Below, one piece after another: positions 56,201-64,000 of a DNA stretch of 64,000 bases. Under the pieces are notes generated by a model. The model saw nothing but the letters and a program-made list of their open reading frames with translations. It was not told the DNA's origin and ran no database searches. Source of the stretch: Limnephilus marmoratus (taxonomy: Eukaryota; Arthropoda; Insecta; Trichoptera; Limnephilidae). Location of the stretch: positions 23,467,450-23,531,449 of the forward strand of contig OU862927.1 in the NCBI GenBank assembly GCA_917880885.1, read 5' to 3'. Position numbers and translations under genes: made by a program. The number at the start of each line of letters is the position of its first letter. Position 1 is the first letter of the stretch.

Positions 56201-59200
56201 TTATAATGTCATTGTTTTGTTTAGTAGGACTCAGGAAAAAAATATTTTAGAAAAAATAACTCACGCTAATGTCTGAAAATCTCTCAGTCAAGGAAATGCT
56301 AATGATGTAGCGCTAAGCTTTTCCATTTTCTACTTCTAAAAATATACATCATTGCTTCATTTAATGCATTTTCTTTTTTTTTTTAAATCAGTATTGTTAA
56401 TTTTAACATTTTTAAAACAAATTGTGTAGAATTCACTAATATTTTTTTTTCTTTATTTCAATGACACAGACAAGTGGAGACACAGTTACGCTGAATGAGA
56501 GTGATGGTATAGACATCCTGGGTAACCTGCTGGAGGCGTCTTCTCTCAGCTTGAACCCCAGCTACTATGGAAACATGCACAACCTCGGCCACTTGTTCAT
56601 CGGATATGTACATGATCCCGAGAACAAATATTTGGTAAGTTAACTTCTACAAGTAAAAATGAATAGATTTACTACGGGACCATTGTAAGGTTCTGTAGGT
56701 CCCAATAACTTTTCGTCACTTATAAAATATTAGAATGGTGCCTAACATCATTTGTAAAATTTATTTTCATATAAACTGTTTTTTTTCTCCAAATCTCTGA
56801 CGTAGATTACGAATAGTTATCAAAGAATCTCTATTTTATTTTAAGTAAATGCTCATGTTACCTTTTTTAAATTCAGGAAAACATCGCTGTAATGGCCGAC
56901 CCCGCTACAGATCTTCGTGACCCTGTCTTCTTCCGTCTTCACGCCTTTGTGGACCGCATGTTCCAGGCATACAAGGGATCTCTTCCTCGCTACACTACTG
57001 CAATGGTAAGCACCTTTCCTCCTTCCATATGTAATACATTGTTATAATTAAATAATTAGTAGCCAAGTGGACGAATGTGCCTGGTTCTCAGCCAGTCATG
57101 GGTTATACCCTCTGTTTAGTCCTCCATAATGACACAAGCAACATTTTCTACTTATGATGATGATAATAGGAGAAATTCAAATATAGTCAGGTTATTCGCA
57201 ACCCTGGGAATGCTTATCTCCCAACAAATCAAAATATTAGTCACCTCTTTTATAACACTAGGGTGCAATGCCCATCGTGTTGGGCCATTTTTTTGATAAA
57301 TACGTAATTGCAAAGCTCACAAAGAACGTTACTTACATAATAAACACATACGCATTTCCAAATTTCAACTATCGAGTCTACAACGTTCGTAGCTGTTTTA
57401 TAATCCCATTTATTGTATAATTAACTGTAAATTTCATTTATTTGTTCACTGGGCGTAGCAAAGTCCTGTTTTAATTCGACCATTTGGCATCTCATCTAAC
57501 TTTATACTCATTCCTAGTAGGTGGTATTCAGGTTCCAACTTACTAATCTTCTGATTTATTGTATGATTAAATGTACTTAATTTAAATTTATTTGTTCACT
57601 GGGATTCCTGTTTTAACGAAATCCTGGTTTAACTCGACTATTTGGCATCTCATCTGTCAATAAATTTGTATGTAATGGTACGTTTCCACGCTTGCCAAGG
57701 CTTGGCAAGCCTCCACAAGCTCCAAGTGTCCACAAATCTCGCTTGGCATTTGGAAGTCGTTTACATGCTTGTGAATGCATCAGTGCGCTACCTCCACCCG
57801 AGCATGGCGGACGCCGAACTTGTGTCGGCTATTGCGTTTGGTTTATCGAACTTTTATTTGAAATACAAGCAAAGTGTAACAAAAACAAGGAAAGCTCGAC
57901 GACCACGAAGATGATGGATGTTACAGATTCATAAAAATCATCCCAGGTCACTTCGCACAAAGAGGAGAATTATCTCACAGGCTAAATCCTATAGATTTTT
58001 GTCTCTTTTTAGTACCACTTTTTCATTTCATCGAGTTTCAAATCACAACGGTGCTAAAGAAGTTTTCGCTTCAAAAATAATGATCGCAATTGGGACCCGA
58101 ACTCGAGGATCACTTGTCTTATATAAAATTATTTTGTACTATAAAAAAAGTTATTCTAATAAAAATCATATATTTTTTTACTATAATAAATAGTAAATCA
58201 TCAATAAAATATTATTTATTTATTTTGACTTTTTAGGTTGACTTTTAAATCCAGTCGCAATAAATTACATAACATAAGTGCATTAAAATTATGTATTTAT
58301 ACATTTTAATAAGTCTGGCACTCCTCATACGTCGTACATATATGTCTCGTAATGTTATAAATATTATCATAGACCGCATGGAGCAAAAACGGCGTGCATT
58401 CGCCGCCAGTTCGAAAGTTCCACTGAGCGTTTGCCGAAGCTTGCCGCTGGATCCGACCCCGACTGGATCGGCGGCAAACTCTCGCAAGCTCTTGCAAGCC
58501 TACGCAAGCCAAGCCAAACGACCTGTTTACACGTTTGCGCTTGTGGACGCTTGCCGAGACTTGGCAAGCGTGGAAACGTAGCATAACGTTCTGGTTCCGG
58601 TACAAGATGGTGACCTTTTCAATGGTTCCCGAAAGATTCTTTTTTCAAATGTGAAATCTTCATTAATTAAGTAGGTAGGTATTTAAGTACCTACTTACAA
58701 ATCTTATGATTTCAATTTTAAAATAAAACTAAATTAGACTTTTAGGTACTTCTTTGAACACGAGGTCTACTGTTCACAGAACTATTAGTTAACCGATTTT
58801 CTATATAAATTTCATTCAAGCTGCTTCATTCAAAAGGGATCTGTAAATATTATTCTCACCTAAATAGTAACATACCAGTTCATTCCCAATTTTAATTAAA
58901 TGATTTCCTACAGCTCGGAAACCAGAACATAACCTTGACCTCCGTGGCGGTGACCCCTCAGGGAGGTCGGCCCAATCAGCTGGAGACCCACTGGACCCAG
59001 AGCGACATTGACCTATCCAGAGGTCTGGACTTTGTGAGAGGCGGAGGTCTGTTTGTTAGGACAACTCATTTGGATCATGTTCCTTTCAATTACACGTAAG
59101 TTCAATAATTCAAAAAATGATTTCACAAACTAAAATGTTGATATACACGGTGTCCGGAAACTCGTAGTACAAGCGGGAAACTGGTAAATCTACATCACAT

Positions 59201-62034
59201 TTGGAGTCGATTTGTGATATAACTTTTTTGATTTGAGCTTTCGTTTTCGAGTAAATCGGGTCCGAAGTTGGAATTTTTTTGGTTAAATTTGAAAAAAATT
59301 TTCACCAGGGGATTGATTTCAGCTGTGTAATGTCTTATAAAATGCATCGAAGGGTAAACCGGGCTCAAAATTTTTTTTAACCCTTTAGTTGCCGAAAAAA
59401 CGGAAAAATATAAAAAAAATAATATTAAAATCGAAATGCTCAGATCGAAAAAAATAAGTTTTTTGGGTTCTCTACGTGATGTAGATTCACCAGTTTCCCG
59501 CTTGTACTACGAGTTTCCGGACACGTTGTATTTAGTTGTGGTAACTAAAAAATTATTTCTCAAACTTTTCAATTCTTTTTTTGTGCAAACATAGTTTAAA
59601 GTAAGTTAGAAGTAAGTAAGTAAGTAAGTAAGTTGGTACAAAGATTGACGAGAAGATAGTTCATAGCTAGATTTCTGGTTACGTTAATAAATTACATAAT
59701 AATTATTTTGGCACATTATTCTTACAATAATGATCGTACAATACTTTGTTTCTAGGATCAACTACAACAACTCTGGTGCCGCCAAGATGGGCACAGTGCG
59801 CATCTTCCTGGCGCCCAAGTTTGACGAACGTTCTCTTCCGTGGGCCTTCAGGGACCACCGCCACATGTTTATTGAGATGGACAAGTTCTTCGTGCAGTGT
59901 AAGTATAAATATGGAGTGATAATATGTATAAAAATACCTCAAAATTAATACTTATTATAGTAAATACTAGAAGAAACTAAACGGCTTTGTCCGAGTTTAT
60001 AAACTATTAAATACAATAATTATAATTTTACTTTACAACAAACAGAAAAAAATATTTGACACTTACTAGGAACACAATCATAAAAAAAGACATTTTAGTT
60101 TGTAGCCACATACAACTACATAAATATTTTGGTCACTTTGTACTACATACATGACAGTTTTCCAACAAATCATTACGTTCAATAGGTGAACTATTGACAT
60201 ATTTTTTTAAATTGTATGTATGTAGCCTTGTAAAAATTAATCAAATAACAACAAAAAATACGTTTTGTCATCACTCACAAATACACACCATAATGTAGAC
60301 TTCTACCACAAGCGTACACATTACAAATAATTTATCCGTAAATTCTATATGGATGGCTAGTCTAAGGTTTCCAATCCAATGGCGTAGCTAGCATGGGTGG
60401 CACCCGGGGCAGATAACGTGGTGTCAGCCCCTCCCCCCCATTAAAGTTGACTTCACAAAGTTTTCCCGGGGCACTCCACGGGGAGCCATAGAGCTACTGA
60501 CCGTGCTCTTGAGGTGACACTCGGTCGGGTGTCACCCCCCAATCGGGTGGCATCCGGGCGGGCCGCCCCCCCCCCCCCCTCTAGCTGCGACACTGTTCCA
60601 ATCTCACTGTTCGCTACGTTTGGTGATTTAGCAGGGGTGCCCGGGTTCATGGGGTGAGGTTTGTCTAGGTCTTGGAGGCGGATGACCAGGACATGCTGAA
60701 CCCCAGATTCCTACCCACCCCTTAAACCCTTTTCCATCCCAGAACTCTCCTCTCCTTCCTTTCCTTAAAAAACCCTCCACACAGCATTCTCAAAGATGAC
60801 GTAGGCCCTGAGGAAAATTATTTTCTTCAGGGCCTAAAAAAAAAATCTCAACTGTAAACTTTTAAATTCTCTGTGAAATGGATTAAATTCTCTAGAATCT
60901 TGCCTTATTAGCTTATTACAGACATTTTAATATGTGCATCATATTTCGTTTAAGAATAGAAACCTTAAGACATTTTTGTAACCACCCTTAGGTATAGAAT
61001 TTATAGATAATGTACATCTTCAAATCAAATTTTTTAGTATTGCTTGTAGTAAAACTGCAGTAACGTAGTGTTTAGCGCCATTTTTAATTACCTTTTTAAT
61101 TTCCCAGTGCAATCCGGTGCCAACACCATAACCCGTCGCTCTGATGAATCCTCCGTCACCATACCGTGGGAGAGGACTTTCCGCAACCTGGAGACGGGGA
61201 GAGGAGACACCGATGAGGACTCCTTCAACTTCTGCGGCTGCGGCTGGCCCCAGCACGTCCTGCTGCCTCGGGGCACGCTTGCTGGCATGGCCTGCACGCT
61301 CTTTGTGATGATCTCCAACTACGAGCGCGATAGGGTAAGATACTTTCTATGTTATTATATTGAACCGCTTGCAAACCGCTTGCAAAAAAGAGGTGAAAAC
61401 CTATTGATACATCTTCCCCATGTCCTATTGGTGTCGGAGACCCATCGCTTCAGTGGTCTACGTCCACTTCAGTGGTCTACGTCCATAGCAGGCCTAGCCT
61501 CTCCTTGCACCGCCTCTGGAGTTGTTTCTCCCAATTATGTCTGATGTCTTCCTTCCGGATTTTATAACAATGTTCTGGCATTCTTTTCTATGAAGAGGAG
61601 TTTGATTTTTAGCTGGTCTTGGATCATAACTCCTGTTCTTGTAATCTGATTCAACACACTGTATTTCTTAGATATTTTTCATCTAGGTACTGTTTAGTCG
61701 AGATGACATCTATTTTCTTGGAGATGTTATCAGAGCTTCAAATTATTCCTCCTCATATCATGAATATATTGCATAATACAATGAATCTTTAAAATATTGA
61801 CAGGTTGAGCAATCTCTTGATGGTGTGTGCGCCGACGCAGCCAGCTACTGCGGCATCAAGGACCGCCTGTGGCCCGACCAGCGTTCCATGGGCTACCCCT
61901 TCGATCGCATGCCGCGCCAGGGTGTCGAGACCATCGAGGAGTTCCTCACGCCTAACATGGCCATCCAGGATGTCACCATCCGATTCTCAGGCCAGACGAG
62001 GCTCAACCCTAGGAACCCGCCAACCAATAACTAA
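47300..62034 (+). CDS. PPO: Prophenoloxidase (13 coding exons)
   Basis: Type-3 copper enzyme of hemolymph; once cleaved it oxidises mono- and diphenols to quinones for melanisation (known for the family). Exons: 47300-47407, 50062-50254, 50938-51040, 51963-52083, 53603-53808, 55104-55214, 55335-55473, 56470-56634, 56877-57005, 58914-59095, 59756-59898, 61108-61334, 61804-62034. They join without a stop into 685 aa, the normal length. No signal peptide, as usual for insect PPO. Activation site N49-R50|F51. Copper A: H208, H212 ([10 protein letters not shown]) and H238. Copper B: H364, H368 ([16 protein letters not shown]) and H404. The GCGWPQH motif is at 577-583, with C576/C578 and C618/C625 placed to form the two conserved disulfides. 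All introns are GT-AG; the donors after exons 5 (gttggt) and 6 (gtccgc) are weak. Coding sequence is GC-richer than the introns. Confidence 0.96.
47574..48330 (-). mobile_element. A-tailed LINE 3' end, copy 4, split by a SINE
   Basis: 47574-47753 and 48187-48330 together match 6905-7262 on the minus strand, with the T-tract at 47575-47585. The SINE at 47754-48186 interrupts it after AGACCTAGACAAAC. It lies in PPO intron 1. Confidence 0.75.
47754..48186 (+). repeat. SINE family A, full copy
   Basis: Nearly identical to 31023-31443, with the head starting TTGACGACCTCCGTAGTCC and a poly-A tail of about 24. It is inserted in the LINE fragment around it. Confidence 0.85.
48813..49220 (+). repeat. 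SINE family A copy
   Basis: Starts TTTGACGACCTCCGTAGTCC and ends in an A-run at 49206-49220. It lacks about 20 bp of the body (GCGGCATGTTCCAGAG) present in other copies. In PPO intron 1. Confidence 0.8.
49800..50018 (-). pseudogene. LINE 3' coding end fragment in PPO intron 1
   Basis: Minus frame [34 protein letters not shown]: the C-terminal tail of a retrotransposon endonuclease-reverse transcriptase, ending 43 bp before PPO exon 2. A weaker relative lies near 61480-61560. Confidence 0.6.
51066..51480 (+). repeat. SINE family A, diverged copy
   Basis: Head GCGACCTCCTTGGTAGAGCA with B box GGTTCGAATCC; the body is alignable but clearly older than the other copies. In PPO intron 3. Confidence 0.7.
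52452..52990 (-). pseudogene. CR1/Jockey-like LINE, C-terminal end
   Basis: The 111-codon minus frame 52818-52483 has [36 protein letters not shown] and [17 protein letters not shown], the conserved tail of a non-LTR reverse transcriptase. Upstream on the same strand, shifted in frame, is [11 protein letters not shown], the preceding block. Downstream DNA resembles the A-tailed fragments elsewhere in the window. In PPO intron 4. Confidence 0.75.
53022..53170. repeat. MITE copy related to 12723-12915
   Basis: Inverted CTTTTAGCCAACGTTTCGGACAG and CTGTCCGAAACGTTGGCTAAAG; the right arm continues to GACATAACACCCC. In PPO intron 4. Confidence 0.65.
53317..53474. repeat. Tandem repeat, 3.8 x 42 bp
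   Basis: Units start at 53317, 53359, 53401 and 53443 with GATTCTATTAAACWACAAGA; nearly identical. In PPO intron 4, about 130 bp before exon 5. Confidence 0.9.
54459..54632 (+). repeat. SINE family A, 3' part
   Basis: Body from ATACTCTCAGTATCGC to CCCAATTGAGAATGCCGTAG; diverged. In PPO intron 5. Confidence 0.6.
55705..56123. mobile_element. MITE in PPO intron 7
   Basis: TIRs of over 40 bp: CTAAAGCATCAATGATACAG and CGAGTTTACAAGCTAC on the left, mirrored by GTAGCTTGTAAACTCG and CTCTGTGTCATCGAGCCTTT on the right. 419 bp, non-coding. Confidence 0.75.
57676..58583 (+). mobile_element. Harbinger-like element in PPO intron 9
   Basis: TIR TGGTACGTTTCCACGCTTGC (left) and, inverted, TGCTACGTTTCCACGCTTGC (right), target duplication TAA (57673-57675, 58584-58586). 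An ATG at 57804 opens [20 protein letters not shown] and about 15 more codons. A family B copy (57943-58082) sits inside it. Confidence 0.75.
57943..58082 (+). repeat. Family B copy nested in the Harbinger-like element
   Basis: Runs from CCAGGTCACTTCGCACAAAG through GGCTAAATCCTATAGATT to GCTAAAGAAGTTTTCGCTTC. Confidence 0.65.
59146..59528. mobile_element. TA-flanked MITE, copy 2
   Basis: Near-identical to 20428-20812, including CTCGTAGTACAAGCGGG arms. In PPO intron 10. Confidence 0.8.
60377..60595. mobile_element. hAT MITE in PPO intron 11
   Basis: Ends CAATGGCGTAGCTAG and CTAGCTGCGACACTG; exact 8-bp duplication TTCCAATC (60369-60376, 60596-60603). C-runs lie inside. Confidence 0.8.
60606..60850 (+). 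mobile_element. A-tailed LINE 3' end, copy 5
   Basis: TTCGCTACGTTTGGTGATTT through GAGGCGGATGACC to CTTCAGGGCCTAAAAAAAAA. The last outer-stem half (CTGTGTGGAGC) is missing. In PPO intron 11, directly after the hAT MITE. Confidence 0.65.
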
Positions 62035-63090
62035 ATCTAATGTGTTTTACCTACTTCTTCGGTCATTGTCATACACCAGTTTTTTTCTTATGAGAATGAT
62101 GTCCATTTTTGCCGTTTGGGTGGAAGATATTTCCCTTTGTCGTGAAAGCTTTAATATATGAATTACTTACTTTCAAAAATCATCATCATCTGATGAGGGG
62201 ATTTAGCCTTCTTAAATGTTTTATACCGACTTCATTAACTACCAGCCATTCGTCTCCAGTCCTCAGCTCCTCAGGTCCTACAATTCTTTTCTTTCATACT
62301 ATTTGCCCACCTTTTTATCAGACTACCTCTGACCTCTGCCCTGTCCAAATGTTGCGCTCCTAGCATTCAAGGCAGTTTCCAACCGACAAAAAAAAATTGC
62401 CTTCAAAAAGGCAAACTAAATCCATTTGACCGTTATAATATTTCGAGCATTTGTTTTATGTTCAGCTTTGCTTGATACTTGCTCGCACACTCTAAGTCAT
62501 GCATTCCATGCTTCCATGCTTTCCATAAGTTCTACCAGTAACTAGGCCGGTCTATCACCGCATTTGTGACCTACATAAGCTAATACCTTAATTTTAAAAA
62601 GGTATCAACCATGTTATTGTCGTAAAGGTGTATTATGCATGGTTTGATGTGCATACATCATTTTCGAAGTTTTCACATCTGTGTAAGAACCTCAAACAAA
62701 ATTCACGTTCTTTTAAGTTCAAATAGCAACTAGATCTACGTTCTTATTTGCTACTAACCATTTTTATAAATTTATAAATTCTTCTTACATCTTAAAGTTA
62801 TCTCAAAACTATATATGGGCTAAGTAACAAATAGGGTCAATAAATTTAAAATAAACATTTTACTAATCGAAGAAGTATGTAAATAATAATGAATCTGGGT
62901 AATTTCTGTAAAAAAACCAAGAATTATTTTGTATAATACTTTCAACTGAGTGTTTTCTTTTCATAACATAAATATGTTTTTTTCTATAAGTTTGAATGTG
63001 TTTTATCATGACGTGTATATTTCCATTATTTGTAATATATTAATTTTGTAACATATAATTTTGATATTTAATAAAGAAACCTTTTCATCA
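62035..63090 (+). other. Prophenoloxidase 3' UTR
   Basis: Non-coding AT-rich sequence between the stop codon and the AATAAA at 63070-63075. The transcript end near 63090 is inferred from that signal; no earlier AATAAA was noted. Confidence 0.5.
63070..63075 (+). terminator. Poly(A) signal of prophenoloxidase
   Basis: AATAAA about 1.04 kb after the stop codon. Confidence 0.55.
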
Positions 63091-63279
63091 ATTTTATTTA
63101 TTCATATTTTATTTATTTTTCACGTCAGCCACGGTAGCCAAGCAAGAAATATCTATTTCGCCTTCTGGTGAAATCCATTAAAATATTGTGAAATAATTTA
63201 TTGCATCATAGGGTGAAATTGTATAGCGTCGCTGGGCACGTAAATTGAAAAAATTAGTGTTTTACAGGAGTGGAAAAAA

Positions 63280-63735
63280 AATCAGCATGTCAATTGATCA
63301 ATCAAAATGAAATTCACACGCGGTAGAAGTGAAACCTTCAGAAAACTAAAGTAGACAAGAGTGAGGAGGCTACGAAGCACCGCACAAAGAGGAGACCGAT
63401 TATACTATCAATTAATGAAAAATCAGAATGTCAACCAATCAATATGCAATTCACACGTAGTAGAAGTAAAACCTTCAGAAAACAAAGTAGACAAGAGTGG
63501 AGAGACTATGAAGCACCATACAAAGAGGAGATCTATTATACCACCAATTAATCAACACAGGCTTGTCCTAGTGAGGTTATAAATTGTATTGTAAACATTA
63601 TGCCGAACGTGTAAAGAAACGAGAAATAAATTAATTTATCAAAAACCAGCATGTCAATGAATCAACAAGCAATTCACAAGCGGACCACGCGGTAGATATA
63701 AAACCTTCAGAAAACTAAAGTAGAAAATAGTGGGG
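63280..63735 (+). repeat. Three head-to-tail copies of part of family B
   Basis: Copies start near 63280, 63419 and 63640, each with ATCAGMATGTCAA-like, GCAATTCACA-like, CCTTCAGAAAACTAAAGTAG-like blocks in order. The third is separated by about 90 bp of unrelated sequence. Confidence 0.65.
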
Positions 63736-63737
63736 AG

Positions 63738-64000
63738 CAGGGCCGTATTTACACTTTTTATTAGTATAGGCCACTTCATTTACGGCACCCCTTCCTCCTT
63801 CTTAGAAGTTGCCACCTATCATAATCATTCACTTATAAGCTTTTATTAGGTGACACACAATTAAAATAAATATTCTAATATAAAAAATGTAAAAATAAAC
63901 GAATGAATTATTCACAAAGTAAAAGTAACATGAAACAAGAATTACACTTTTTACGGGATTTTTTATTTGACTGAATCATCTATAATAGCTTCATAGTTTA
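63738..64000. other. Possible start of a hAT-type element, cut by the window end
   Basis: CAGGGCCGTATTTACAC resembles the terminus of insect hAT MITEs; the other end would lie outside the window. Confidence 0.25.

Overview
This is a nuclear segment of an insect genome: AT-rich, intron-bearing and packed with transposable elements. I recognise three protein-coding genes, all apparently intact after splicing. (1) RanBP1, the Ran-GTP binding co-regulator of nuclear transport, + strand, 4 coding exons from 2055 to 23012, giving 251 aa. (2) A Windbeutel/ERp29-type ER-lumen protein, - strand, 2 exons between 35573 and 32778, giving 250 aa with a signal peptide, a CTGC motif and a C-terminal KDEL. 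(3) A full-length prophenoloxidase zymogen, + strand, 13 coding exons from 47300 to 62034, giving 685 aa with all six copper-binding histidines, the Arg-Phe activation site and both conserved C-terminal disulfides. Prophenoloxidase and Windbeutel point to an arthropod, most likely an insect; I cannot fix the order from sequence alone.

Layout: 1-2054 is upstream sequence with SINE and LINE scraps. 2055-23012 is RanBP1; its 14.6 kb second intron holds a three-level nest (a LINE inside an older repeat, with an LTR-derived foldback element inside the LINE), a 1.6 kb solo LTR full of hairpins and a 0.9 kb palindrome. Its third intron holds a TIR element and MITEs. 23013-32777 is intergenic and holds MITEs, a Harbinger remnant, three hAT MITEs and a deleted mariner. 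32778-35573 is the Windbeutel gene, with two MITEs in its intron. 35574-47299 is intergenic: nested MITEs, SINEs, two Helitron-like elements and a hAT element carrying decayed zinc-finger repeats. 47300-62034 is prophenoloxidase, nearly every larger intron of which carries transposon copies. 62035-64000 is its 3' UTR and a short cluster of a dispersed repeat.

The three genes do not form a functional unit; they are separate housekeeping, secretory and immune genes in a transposon-rich neighbourhood. Most of the novelty lies in the mobile DNA: exact target-site duplications, and in one case an undisturbed reference copy, let many insertions be dated relative to each other. No tRNA or rRNA gene, CRISPR array or bacterial-type operon was found; tRNA-like stretches are SINE heads.
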